Of a stretch of 64,000 nt of DNA, positions 51,756 to 59,718 are shown piece after piece. The translations under genes and the position numbers were made by a program. The notes beneath the pieces were generated by a model, which worked only from the letters and a program-made list of their open reading frames with translations, made no database searches and was not told the origin of the DNA. The stretch comes from CAIQJJ01 sp964606085. Lineage in GTDB: Bacteria; Chloroflexota; Anaerolineae; Anaerolineales; UBA4823. The first letter of the stretch is position 1, and each line of letters opens with the position of its first letter. The stretch spans positions 1 through 64,000 of the forward strand of contig CAZSFD010000014.1 of the NCBI GenBank assembly GCA_964606085.1. Direction: 5' to 3'.

Positions 51756-53227
51756 GCGGAACCTCCCAAAATGACGCGCAAAATTGTACCACGCTGCGGA
51801 TCGCTCTCGGCTTTGATCTGGCCGTGGTGCTGTTGGACAATGTCATTGCATAAGGAAAACTCGAACCCGATGCCGCGCTGTTTGACCGCTTTGCGAAAAT
51901 CGGCTTCAAATAGGTGTGGGATGACTTCTGGCGGGATCGGGGCGCCATCATCATAGATTTCGACCTGCACCAGTTTTTCATTGTGTTTGATCGAGCGGAC
52001 GCGAATGGTGTGGGGGGCGCCATCATTGGTGGCGTCGCGGGCCAGCAGTAGCAGGTTCACCCACAGGTCGCTGAGTTGGCGCGGGTTGCCATATACTTCG
52101 GGCAGGTTGTCGCTCAAGATCACTTCGATGTTGGTGCCATCCATGCGAATAGGATCACTGACCAGGTTCAGGGCATCGCGGATGGTCTGGTTGATGTTGA
52201 GGTTGACCAGGGTGTCGGTGGTTGGGCGGGAAAGTTCCAGTAATTTTTGAACGGCTTCTTGAATGCGCCAGCCGCCTTTCTGGATGATCTCGACTGATTC
52301 GCGTGTGGGGTTGTTTTCGAGGTTTTGCAGCAGCAGGTGGCTTTCGCCGATGATGGCGGTGAGCGGGTTGTTGATGTGATGCGCCACGCTGGAGGCCATT
52401 TCGCCGATGGCAACCAGCCGGGCTGTTTGGGCGATGCGCGCCAGGGCGATGCGCAATTCTTGTTCCACCTTTTTGCGCGAGGTGATATCGCGGGTGACAT
52501 CCATGTAACCGAGCAAACGCCCGTTTTCATAATCGCGCAAAACGCTGATGCGCGAGCTGACCCAAAGGATATGTTGGTTGCGCAGGTTGTAGCGGCGTTC
52601 GACTTCCTGCCCGGTGGTGCCTTCGCGCGGGGGTTCGCGCACCGGGGGGATAAACAGGTTGTGATAATTTTCGACCACTGGCTGGTTGAGCCGTTCGGAC
52701 GATTTCCAGCCGTAGAGCATTTCGGCGGCGGGATTCCAGTAGGTGATCTTGCCGGTGGTATCCCACACCACTACGGCATCGCGCACGTTGTTGAGCAGCA
52801 ACGCCTGATAGCGGATTTGCTCCATCGAGCGCTGCACGGAGAGTTTGAGCTGGTAAGCCTGGATGGCTTTTTGGATGATGGCGGGCAGCGTCAGCAGCGA
52901 TTCGGCGCCTTTGATCATGTAATCGGCTGCGCCCAGGTGCATAGATTTGACGGCGATCCGTTCATCGCCCTGGCCGGTGATCATGATCACCGGCACCTGG
53001 TAGCCGCGGTTTTGCATTTCCACCAGGGCATCCAGGCCGGTGCCATCGGGCAATTTGTAATCGAGCAAGATGGTGTCGTAGTTGTGGTTGTAAATTTGCG
53101 CCCACAGTTCGGCCACGTCTTTCGCCCGCTCCGATGTGAACGGCCCAGAGATGCGCAGAAATTCGGCGATCCACTCGGCGTGTTCTTCGTCGTCATCCAC
53201 AATCAGGATGTGGTAATTTTCAGGCAT
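51752..53227 (-). CDS. Receiver-PAS-HisKA protein with degraded ATP-binding domain
   Basis: 491 aa from ATG 53227. Receiver domain at 5-120 with Asp56 in TILLDYKLPDGTG; PAS at 135-255; HisKA with His283 in SSVAHHINNPLTAI. The HATPase region keeps its fold pattern but has lost key residues. The N-box Asn is Leu396 (WVNLLLLARDA), the G1 box reads YDDGAPI with Pro431 for Gly, and the G2 box is QRGIGFEFSL. It probably cannot bind ATP well and may be a phosphorelay or dimerisation partner. The ATG overlaps the upstream HTH gene by eight bases. Confidence 0.88.
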   Translation of the reverse strand: MPENYHILIVDDDEEHAEWIAEFLRISGPFTSERAKDVAELWAQIYNHNYDTILLDYKLPDGTGLDALVEMQNRGYQVPVIMITGQGDERIAVKSMHLGAADYMIKGAESLLTLPAIIQKAIQAYQLKLSVQRSMEQIRYQALLLNNVRDAVVVWDTTGKITYWNPAAEMLYGWKSSERLNQPVVENYHNLFIPPVREPPREGTTGQEVERRYNLRNQHILWVSSRISVLRDYENGRLLGYMDVTRDITSRKKVEQELRIALARIAQTARLVAIGEMASSVAHHINNPLTAIIGESHLLLQNLENNPTRESVEIIQKGGWRIQEAVQKLLELSRPTTDTLVNLNINQTIRDALNLVSDPIRMDGTNIEVILSDNLPEVYGNPRQLSDLWVNLLLLARDATNDGAPHTIRVRSIKHNEKLVQVEIYDDGAPIPPEVIPHLFEADFRKAVKQRGIGFEFSLCNDIVQQHHGQIKAESDPQRGTILRVILGGSA

Positions 53228-53465
53228 ACGATGGCTCCTGAGCTTGTGTGATTTCTTCGGCCACATTGCGCAGTGCCGGGGCCAGGCAGGCGTTGAGCAT
53301 GGGGACGGTGTAACGCCGATGTCCGCCTGGCGTGCGCAAGGGTGTGAGTTGCCCCACCTGTTCCATGCGGTAGAGGGTCGAAAGGCTCACGCGCAAATAG
53401 CTGGCGGCTTCGCGGGCGGTGAGCAATTTGAGCGTTTCTTGTGCTGGAGAAAGTTTATCATTCAT
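53220..53465 (-). CDS. BldC/MerR-like excisionase-type HTH protein
   Basis: 81 aa from ATG 53465 (GAGG seven bases upstream; a TTG two codons earlier is less likely). Nearly the whole protein is a winged HTH of the MerR/excisionase type: LLTAREAASYLRVSLSTLYRMEQVGQLTPLRTPGGHRRY. Such small proteins bind direct repeats as DNA-bound oligomers (BldC) or assist recombinases. No integrase is nearby, so a regulatory role is favoured. It is first in an operon with the REC-PAS-HisKA protein, response regulator and PAS kinase, and may set the level of the whole signalling set. Confidence 0.85.
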   Translation of the reverse strand: MNDKLSPAQETLKLLTAREAASYLRVSLSTLYRMEQVGQLTPLRTPGGHRRYTVPMLNACLAPALRNVAEEITQAQEPSYA

Positions 53466-53544
53466 CTTCAAACCTCGTCAAATTCGGTCAGGGAATTGCA
53501 TTAAGGATACGGCAAGGGGGCCTTTCCAACCATAAACGAGGCAT

Positions 53545-53693
53545 AAATCATTGCAGAGCAGGTTGCAAGTTGCAGGTGGCAGGAAGCGCGGGGCGAGGGT
53601 ATGGAAAGAAACGCCGGATGCTGCGATAACGCAACACCCGGCGCAAACCTGCTACTTGCTCCTTGCCACTTGCCCCCTGCTACCTGCCCCCTG
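53545..53693 (-). terminator. Terminator-like hairpin inside a short-period repeat tract, after the GH4 gene
   Basis: On the minus strand an imperfect 14-bp stem (arms 53612-53625 and 53630-53643, loop TTAT) is followed by TTTCTTTCC, a fair intrinsic terminator for the GH4 transcript. Flanking tracts are built from GCAAGTTGCAGG-type units (53553-53582) and their complement CCTGCTACTTGC-type units (53648-53693), which can pair into a longer outer stem. Confidence 0.6.
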
Positions 53694-55040
53694 CTATGCT
53701 TCCAAATGCGTGAACTGCGGCAAGTAATCCTTGTTCTTCTGCAGCATCTGGTTGACCATTTGTTTGATCTCGGCCAGGGAGAGGACGGCGGCGCTGAGCG
53801 GGTCGTGGATGACGGCCTGGTAGACCAGGCGCGGGTTGCCGGTGAGGGCGGCTTCGACGGCCATCTCTTCGATCATCGAACTGGTGTGGACGAGGGTGGC
53901 TAACTGCGGCGGCAGCGCACCGACGTGAACGGGGTGCAGCCCGGCCTTATCCACGTACACCGGCACTTCCACGCACGCCCCTTCGGGCAGGTTGGTGATC
54001 AACTTGGTGTTGGGCACGTTGCCGTTGAACCAGAAGATTTCGCCGCCTTTGACGGCGTTCATGATGTAAGCGGCGTATTCGTGGCCGCGCTCCAGGCTGA
54101 TGGGAACTTCTTTGTCGAACCACTTCTTGGCTTCGTCGCGCCAGGTGTCGGCGGCTTTTTCGTATTCGTGCAAGATGTAGGCGTAGTGGCCGGGATTCCA
54201 GCCGGTGCCGTGGGTGCAGTATTTTTCGATCAGGTCGGGGCGCTTGCGGAACCAGGCGTTGTATTCAGAGTTGTGGCCGCTCGACTCGGTGACGTAGTAA
54301 TCGAGCGCCAGGTACATTTCGTTGCGGACGATTTCTTCGTTGTAAACCTCGGGGCGCTCGGTGATGGCTTTGTGGATCAGCGGGTAGGCGTCTTTGCCGT
54401 TCCATTTGAAATCGAGGTAGAAGGCCTGGTGGTTGATGCCGGCGCAGGTGTAGGTGATTTCGCTATCGGGCGCACCGATCCAATGGGCCAGCATCGAGGC
54501 GGTGCCCTGGACGCTGTGGCACAGGCCGGTCAGGCGCAGGTCTTGGCCGAAATGGTCGAATTTCTTCTGGATGGCTCGGCAGAGCATGGCCATGGGGTTG
54601 GTGTAGTTCAACACCATCACATCGGGTTTGGCGTAGCGTTCGATGTCGGCGGCGATGTCGAGCATGACGGGGATGGTGCGCAGGGCGCGGAAGATGCCTG
54701 AGACGCTGCGTGTGTCGCCGACGTTGGTATCCACGTTATATTGCTTGGGGATCTCGATGTCGTAGCGCCACACGTCCACGCCGCCCGCCAGGATGGTGAT
54801 CAAGACGAAATCGGCGTCTTGCAGGGCTTCCTGGCGGCTGAGCGTGGCTTCCACTTTGGCGGGGTAGTTGCCCATCTCGACGATGCGGGTGACGGCACGC
54901 CTGGCGAAATCGAGCCGTTCGGGGTCAATATCCATCAGGCTGATCGTGGCGTCGGTGAGGGTGGGGAAGGTCAGCAGGTCGCGCACCAGGCCGCGTGTGA
55001 AGCCCAGGCTGCCAGCTCCAATGAAGGCGATTTTGGTCAT
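53694..55040 (-). CDS. GH4-family glycosidase (alpha-galactosidase/alpha-glucosidase type)
   Basis: 448 aa. GH4 enzymes use NAD+ and a divalent metal: the Rossmann start is [16 protein letters not shown]. The metal and catalytic region contains Cys174-His175 in GLCHSVQGT and Asn203-His204 in [25 protein letters not shown] and [15 protein letters not shown] are also diagnostic. The CHSVQGT form is typical of the MelA/alpha-galactosidase and alpha-glucuronidase-related branches; the sugar cannot be settled here. The protein is cytoplasmic. It has its own consensus promoter (TTGACA-16-CATAAT) and AAAGGA before the ATG. Confidence 0.9.
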   Translation of the reverse strand: MTKIAFIGAGSLGFTRGLVRDLLTFPTLTDATISLMDIDPERLDFARRAVTRIVEMGNYPAKVEATLSRQEALQDADFVLITILAGGVDVWRYDIEIPKQYNVDTNVGDTRSVSGIFRALRTIPVMLDIAADIERYAKPDVMVLNYTNPMAMLCRAIQKKFDHFGQDLRLTGLCHSVQGTASMLAHWIGAPDSEITYTCAGINHQAFYLDFKWNGKDAYPLIHKAITERPEVYNEEIVRNEMYLALDYYVTESSGHNSEYNAWFRKRPDLIEKYCTHGTGWNPGHYAYILHEYEKAADTWRDEAKKWFDKEVPISLERGHEYAAYIMNAVKGGEIFWFNGNVPNTKLITNLPEGACVEVPVYVDKAGLHPVHVGALPPQLATLVHTSSMIEEMAVEAALTGNPRLVYQAVIHDPLSAAVLSLAEIKQMVNQMLQKNKDYLPQFTHLEA

Positions 55041-55078
55041 AAAAATTGTCCTTTCGGTTGGGGGGAAGAGATAGGGGA

Positions 55079-55106
55079 ATTATGCCAGATTCGACAACGG
55101 TGTCAA
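55079..55106 (-). promoter_or_regulatory. Promoter of the GH4 gene
   Basis: On the minus strand TTGACA (55101-55106), a 16-base spacer ending TGG and CATAAT (55079-55084). Both a consensus -35 and an extended -10 are present, the best promoter seen in the window. Confidence 0.75.
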
Positions 55107-55130
55107 CGAATCGCGAATGCCCGTGCATCG

Positions 55131-55751
55131 TTATTCGGTACTCGGTATTCGGTTTTGGTAAAGCTGCTTGTTCTGGATGAGTTCATACACGGCGGCAGGC
55201 AGGTAATAACGGTAAGGCCGTCCTTCGGCAATGCGCTGGCGAATGTCGGAGGCGGCGATGGTCAGCAGGGGGGCCTCGATGAAACGGACTTTGGCGCTGA
55301 CGCCGGGGAGTTGCCTTTCCAGGGCATTCAGGTCAACGGCGTCGCCGGGGCGGCGCATGACGCCGAGGGAAGCCAGGCGGGCCAGCAGTTCGCCGGGCTG
55401 CCGCCAGCGGGGTAGATCGTGCAGCGAATCGCCGCCCATCACATAGGTCAGGTTGGCCTGGGGGTGCAGGTCTGCCAGGATGCGCACCGTGTCGCAGGCG
55501 AAGTGTGGGCCGGGACGATCCATGTCTACGGTAGAAATCTCAAAACCGGGATCATCGTGCAGGGCGGCGTGCAGCAGTTCGAGGCGGGTTTGCAGCGGCG
55601 TGATGTGCTGATGGCGTTTGTGCGGTGGCTCGGGCGTCAACACCCACAGCAGGCGATCCAGTTCCAACTGCGCCCGCGTTTCGGCAGCCAGGATCAGATG
55701 GCCGATGTGAGGGGGGTCGAAGGTGCCGCCGAAAATTCCTAGTCTGACCAT
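55131..55751 (-). CDS. nadD: Nicotinate-nucleotide adenylyltransferase
   Basis: 206 aa. The nucleotidyltransferase start GIFGGTFDPPHIGHLILA contains the HxGH motif; VMGGDSLHDLPRW and IAASDIRQRIAEGRPYRYYLP match the family. NadD makes nicotinate adenine dinucleotide in NAD synthesis. Its ATG lies inside the end of obg (13-base overlap), so the two are co-translated. The last residues (QNRIPSTE) come from an ATTCGGTA-type short repeat that also provides the stop codon, so the C-terminus looks recently altered. Confidence 0.95.
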   Translation of the reverse strand: MVRLGIFGGTFDPPHIGHLILAAETRAQLELDRLLWVLTPEPPHKRHQHITPLQTRLELLHAALHDDPGFEISTVDMDRPGPHFACDTVRILADLHPQANLTYVMGGDSLHDLPRWRQPGELLARLASLGVMRRPGDAVDLNALERQLPGVSAKVRFIEAPLLTIAASDIRQRIAEGRPYRYYLPAAVYELIQNKQLYQNRIPSTE

Positions 55752-57022
55752 TCCAACTCAAATTCATCGCCGATGAACACCGTATCGCCCTGCTTTGCGC
55801 CGGCGCGGCGCAGGGCATCTTCGACGCCCAGGGTTTGCAGGATGCGTTGGAAGCGGCGGATGGATTGTTCTTCTTCCCAATAGGTCATGGCGGCGGCGCG
55901 CTCGATAGATTGCCCGCTGACGCGGAAGCCTGCGGGGGTGCGGGTGATGGTGTAGGTGCGCGGGTCTTCTTCGGGGCGGTAGATGGGGAGTTCGCTTTCG
56001 GCAGTCGGGCGTTCCGATGGCAGGGTGGGCGGTGGGGCTTCGGCGAGGCGTTGGGCGGCGCGGTAGAGCAGTTTGCGCACGTCGCTGCCGGCCACGGCTG
56101 AGATCGCCATGGGTTCGTAGCCTTTGGCCTTGAGGCTGGCTTCGACTTGCGGCCAGCGCGCCTGTACGTCGGGCAAGTCCATCTTATTCAGCGCTACCAC
56201 TTGCGGTTTTTGCGCCAGGGTGGGGTCGAACAAGGCTAATTCGCTGTTGATCTGGGCGAAATCGAGGATGGGGTCTTCGGCCATGCCATCGAGCAGGTGG
56301 ATCAGCACACGCGTGCGTTGGATGTGGCGCAAAAAATCGTGACCGAGGCCAATGCCCAGGTGCGCGCCTTCGATCAGGCCGGGGATGTCGGCCAGGACGA
56401 GGGTGGTATCTTCGTCGAGGTTGGCCACGCCCAGGTTGGGTTCGAGCGTGGTGAAGGGATAGGGGGCGATTTTGGGCCGGGCGTTGGTGACGACAGATAG
56501 GAAGGTGGATTTTCCCGCATTCGGCACGCCGACGATGCCGATATCGGCGATCAGTTTCAGTTCCAGGCGCAGGGTGCGTTCTTCGCCGGGTGCGCCGCGC
56601 TCGGCCACGCGCGGGGCCTGGTTAGACGAGGTGGCAAAGTGCTGGTTGCCGCGTCCGCCGCGCCCGCCCTTGCAGACGATGAGCTGCTGCCCTTTGTCGG
56701 TCAGGTCGCCAACCAGGGTGCCGCTGGCCTCATCGTAAACCAGCGTGCCTGGCGGAACGGGGACGATCAGGTTGTCAGCTGATTTGCCGGTCATGTTTTG
56801 CTTCTGGCCGCGTGCGCCGGGCTGCGCGGCAAACTCGCGTTTGTGTTGAAAGTTGGAGAGCGTATTCAGGTGCGGGTTGACTTCGAGGATCACGTCGCCG
56901 CCGTGGCCGCCATCGCCGCCATCGGGCCCGCCGCGGGGGATATATTTTTCGCGGCGAAAGTGGATGGCGCCATCGCCGCCTTTGCCGGAACGTACGAGGA
57001 TTGTGGCTTGATCAATGAACAT
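55739..57022 (-). CDS. obg: GTPase Obg
   Basis: 427 aa from ATG 57022, where the universal MFIDQATILVRSGKGGDG start occurs. The glycine-rich Obg fold fills about 1-158. The G domain follows: GVPNAGKST (G1), PFTTLEPNLG (G2), ADIPGLIEGAH (G3), NKMD (G4) and SAVAG (G5). A C-terminal OCT domain is present. Obg supports ribosome assembly and stress control. No Shine-Dalgarno sequence is visible: the leader is occupied by a seven-copy 8-bp tandem repeat. It overlaps nadD by 13 bases. Confidence 0.96.
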   Translation of the reverse strand: MFIDQATILVRSGKGGDGAIHFRREKYIPRGGPDGGDGGHGGDVILEVNPHLNTLSNFQHKREFAAQPGARGQKQNMTGKSADNLIVPVPPGTLVYDEASGTLVGDLTDKGQQLIVCKGGRGGRGNQHFATSSNQAPRVAERGAPGEERTLRLELKLIADIGIVGVPNAGKSTFLSVVTNARPKIAPYPFTTLEPNLGVANLDEDTTLVLADIPGLIEGAHLGIGLGHDFLRHIQRTRVLIHLLDGMAEDPILDFAQINSELALFDPTLAQKPQVVALNKMDLPDVQARWPQVEASLKAKGYEPMAISAVAGSDVRKLLYRAAQRLAEAPPPTLPSERPTAESELPIYRPEEDPRTYTITRTPAGFRVSGQSIERAAAMTYWEEEQSIRRFQRILQTLGVEDALRRAGAKQGDTVFIGDEFELEWSD

Positions 57023-57030
57023 GGGAAGAT

Positions 57031-57086
57031 GGTGAGAGGGTGAGAGGGTGAGAGGGTGAGAGGGTGAGAGGGTGAGAGGGTGAGAT
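57031..57086. repeat. Seven-copy 8-bp tandem repeat in the obg leader
   Basis: GGTGAGAG (plus strand) is repeated seven times, the last copy ending in T, starting eight bases upstream of the obg ATG. On the obg strand it is CTCTCACC and takes the place of a ribosome binding site. Slippage by one copy changes the leader by eight bases. Confidence 0.95.
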
Positions 57087-57109
57087 GATTTTTTGTGCAA
57101 TGAGAAAAG

Positions 57110-57115
57110 ATTATA
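57110..57115 (-). promoter_or_regulatory. -10 box of the obg-nadD operon
   Basis: TATAAT on the minus strand, preceded by GGG rather than TGn. Start near 57103, so the obg leader of about 80 bases consists mostly of the tandem repeat. Confidence 0.55.
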
Positions 57116-57175
57116 CCCTACCGCTCCTCATCGCCTGATTACCGGATCACGCGCTTGCACCCCGCTTGTTCTTTT

Positions 57176-57207
57176 TTGCACAACAATTGCACAAACTGTG
57201 GTACATT
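57176..57207 (+). promoter_or_regulatory. rex promoter with two direct TTGCACAA repeats (candidate Rex site)
   Basis: TTGCACAA occurs at 57176-57183 and 57187-57194, spaced 11 bases, about one helical turn. A TGGTACATT extended -10 follows (57199-57207) and ends six bases before the rex ATG. CACAA is the half-site of known Rex operators, but those are inverted (TTGTG...CACAA), whereas these are direct, so autoregulation is a suggestion only. Confidence 0.5.
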
Positions 57208-57213
57208 CGAGTT

Positions 57214-57837
57214 ATGAACGAAAACAAACACATTCCCGATATTGTCGTTGGCCGTTTGCCGCTGTACTTGCGGGCTTTGCAGCAGTTGGCGGCGCACAAC
57301 CGCCAGGTCACCTCTTCGCAAGAACTCGCTGAACGGTTGGGTTTTTCGGCGGCGCAGATTCGCAAGGATTTGTCGCATTTTGGCGAATTTGGCAAGCAAG
57401 GCACGGGTTATTCCATTGCTGAGTTGGCGCAGTGCTTACAAAGAATCCTCCACCTCGACCGGGTGTGGGAGATGGCGGTGGTGGGCGCGGGCGATGTGGG
57501 CCACGCCGTGGCACGCTACAATGGCTTTGCCAACCGCGGTTTTCACGTCGCCATGATTTTCGACAGCGACCCGGCCAAGATTGGCACGCGCATTGGCGAG
57601 TACGTGGTGCAAGACGCCGCCGCCATGCCAGAAGCCATCCGCCAGGCCGGTATTTTGGTGGCGATGATTGCCGTTCCCGAAGCATACGCCCAGGCGGTGG
57701 CTGATCAACTGGTGAAGGCGGGCATCAAAGCCATTTTGAATTACGCCCCAGTCAGCCTGTCAACCCCGCCGGGCGTGCAGGTGCAATATATTGACCCCGG
57801 TGTCCACTTGCAGAAGATGGCGTATTATCTGGCCTGA
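57214..57837 (+). CDS. rex: Redox-sensing transcriptional repressor Rex
   Basis: 207 aa from ATG 57214, the normal Rex length; an upstream ATG at 57166 lies in the promoter. The N-terminal winged helix is IVVGRLPLYLRALQQLAA ... ERLGFSAAQIRKDLSHFGEFGKQGTGY, highly conserved in Rex. The Rossmann domain follows (MAVVGAGDVGHAVARYNGF) and the C-terminal swapped helix ends in HLQKMAYYLA. Rex senses the NADH/NAD+ ratio and represses fermentation and respiration genes. The -10 lies six bases from the ATG with no Shine-Dalgarno sequence, suggesting a leaderless mRNA. It heads a five-gene cluster. Confidence 0.96.
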   Translation: MNENKHIPDIVVGRLPLYLRALQQLAAHNRQVTSSQELAERLGFSAAQIRKDLSHFGEFGKQGTGYSIAELAQCLQRILHLDRVWEMAVVGAGDVGHAVARYNGFANRGFHVAMIFDSDPAKIGTRIGEYVVQDAAAMPEAIRQAGILVAMIAVPEAYAQAVADQLVKAGIKAILNYAPVSLSTPPGVQVQYIDPGVHLQKMAYYLA

Positions 57838-57859
57838 CCCTATTTCCTCAGGAGGCAAG

Positions 57860-58813
57860 ATGCTTCGTTCGTTTTTTGTTTACCTCTCGAAAGCCGATTG
57901 GGCGCGGCGCATTGTGACGGGCTGGCCGGTGATGCGGCGGGTGGCAACCCGTTTTGTGGCTGGCGACACGCTGCAAGATGCCTGCAAGGTGATCGAAGAG
58001 CTGAACCGCAAAAACATCCAGGCCACGCTCGATCATCTTGGCGAGAATACCTCCACCATCGAGGAAGCCCGCCAGGCAGCCAGCGACATCGTCGAAGCCC
58101 TCGATACGCTCGAACGCCTGGGCCTGCGCGCCAACGTCTCGGTCAAGTTGACCCAGCTTGGCTTGCGCCTCGACCCTGCGCTTTGCACCGCTTTGCTGGC
58201 TGAGGTTGTCGCGCACGCCCATCACCACGCCAACTTCATCCGCGTAGATATGGAAGACTCCACGGTCACGCAAATCACCCTCGACATCGTGCGCCAGGTG
58301 CGGCAGCGCGGCTTCGAGAACCTCGGCATCGTCATCCAGGCTTATCTGTATCGCAGCCAGGCCGACATCCAGGCGTTGGCTGCCGAAGGGCTGCGCGTGC
58401 GTCTGTGCAAAGGGGCCTACAAGGAGCCTGCTGAGGCGGCTTACCCCAAGAAAAGCGATGTAGATGGCAATTTCGATGCGCTGGCCCGCCTGTTGATAGA
58501 TGGCGCTGCCCGGCTGCCTGGCCTGAGCGCCGATGGCAAGACGCCGCCCCTGCCCGCCCTGGCCACGCACGACGCCCAACGCATTCAGGTTGCCAAAACC
58601 TATGCCGCCCAAAGCGGCCTGCCCAAAGAAAAGCTCGAATTTCAAATGCTGCACGGCATCCGCCGCGACCTGCAAGAAAGCCTGGCCGCCGAGGGCTACC
58701 CGGTGCGGGTGTACGTGCCGTATGGCACGCAGTGGTATCCCTACTTTATGCGCCGGTTGGGAGAACGCCCGGCCAATGTATGGTTCATCGTCTCCAACTT
58801 TTTCAGGAAGTGA
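57860..58813 (+). CDS. Proline dehydrogenase
   Basis: 317 aa from ATG 57860 with AGGAGG four bases upstream. It is the single-domain FAD enzyme that oxidises proline to pyrroline-5-carboxylate. Family blocks: ATLDHLGENTSTIEEA, VSVKLTQLGLRLD, IRVDMEDSTVTQITL, VRLCKGAYKEP, EFQMLHGIRRDLQ and the C-terminal VRVYVPYGTQWYPYFMRRLG. No pyrroline-5-carboxylate dehydrogenase is adjacent. Placement 22 bases after rex suggests redox-linked control, since the enzyme feeds electrons to the quinone pool. Confidence 0.93.
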   Translation: MLRSFFVYLSKADWARRIVTGWPVMRRVATRFVAGDTLQDACKVIEELNRKNIQATLDHLGENTSTIEEARQAASDIVEALDTLERLGLRANVSVKLTQLGLRLDPALCTALLAEVVAHAHHHANFIRVDMEDSTVTQITLDIVRQVRQRGFENLGIVIQAYLYRSQADIQALAAEGLRVRLCKGAYKEPAEAAYPKKSDVDGNFDALARLLIDGAARLPGLSADGKTPPLPALATHDAQRIQVAKTYAAQSGLPKEKLEFQMLHGIRRDLQESLAAEGYPVRVYVPYGTQWYPYFMRRLGERPANVWFIVSNFFRK

Positions 58814-58833
58814 ACGATCTCGTGGAAGCCTAA

Positions 58834-59718
58834 ATGACTATCTTTCGCTTGCTTTTCCGCATTATCCAGCCGCTGGCCCTTTTCTTTTCCACCCTGCTTT
58901 ATTTGCTCGGCGTGGGCATTGCCCGTTACCTGGGGGCGTTTCTCGATGGCGGCCTGCTGCTGAGCGGGCTGGTGTGGGTGCTGCTCACGCAGGTTGGCGC
59001 GCTTTTTTTGATCGAATACCACACCGCCGTGCTGGCTGCTGCTGCGCCGCGCCGTGCGGAAGATGCCCCGCCGCATCTCGCCCCGCCGGCGGCGCTGATG
59101 GCCGCGGCGGCCTGCCTGACGGCCCTGGCCTCGCTGACGGTGCTGCTGATCCGCCTGGCCGGCTGGCAGCCGGGCGTTTTTCTGCTGATGCTGTTGGCCT
59201 TTGCCGGGGCGTTCTTCTACGCCGCCCCGCCGCGCCGCCTGGCGGCTTCGGGTTATGGCGAGTTGGTGGTGGTGATCTTGCTGGTCAATTTCATCCCGGC
59301 GTTGGCGCTGCTGCTGCAATCGGGCGAATCGCTGCGCCTGGCGGCGATGAGTACCTTCCCGCTCACGCCGTTGTGCCTGGCGCTGGTGCTGCTCGGCCAG
59401 TTGCAAACCTATGCCACCGACCTCAAAGCCGGGCGCACCACGCTGTTGATCCGCATGGGTTGGCAGCGGGGCATGTTGATGCACAACGTGCTGGTGCTGA
59501 TGGCCTTCGTGCTGATCGGCCTGGCGGCGGTGATGGGGATGCCCTTTGCCATCATCTGGCCCACATTTTTGCTCATCCCCGTGGGCGGCTGGCAGGTGTG
59601 GCAGATGAACCGCATCGCTGACGGGGCCAAGCCCAACTGGCGCGCCATGCTGCTCGGGGGGCAACTGCTGATCGGTATGATCGCCTATTTGTTGGCTTAT
59701 GGTTTCTGGATTCGTTAA
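58834..59718 (+). CDS. UbiA-like prenyltransferase family membrane protein
   Basis: 294 aa with about eight transmembrane helices. The second Asp-containing loop of UbiA/MenA proteins is recognisable in QTYATDLKAGRTTLLIRMGWQRG. The first loop, where an NDxxD motif should sit (about 55-80), reads EYHTAVLAAAAPRRAED and has no such motif. It may therefore be a divergent or inactive prenyltransferase. The expected reaction would join a polyprenyl chain to an aromatic acid or sugar acceptor. Its stop codon overlaps the moeA start by one base (TAATG). Confidence 0.7.
   Translation: MTIFRLLFRIIQPLALFFSTLLYLLGVGIARYLGAFLDGGLLLSGLVWVLLTQVGALFLIEYHTAVLAAAAPRRAEDAPPHLAPPAALMAAAACLTALASLTVLLIRLAGWQPGVFLLMLLAFAGAFFYAAPPRRLAASGYGELVVVILLVNFIPALALLLQSGESLRLAAMSTFPLTPLCLALVLLGQLQTYATDLKAGRTTLLIRMGWQRGMLMHNVLVLMAFVLIGLAAVMGMPFAIIWPTFLLIPVGGWQVWQMNRIADGAKPNWRAMLLGGQLLIGMIAYLLAYGFWIR

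Noticed and set aside
53220..53465. Excisionase of a prophage or integrative element
   Set aside because: No integrase, attachment repeats or phage genes are nearby, and the gene overlaps a signalling gene by eight bases.
57031..57086. Possible CRISPR array
   Set aside because: The 8-bp units are contiguous with no spacers; it is a simple tandem repeat.
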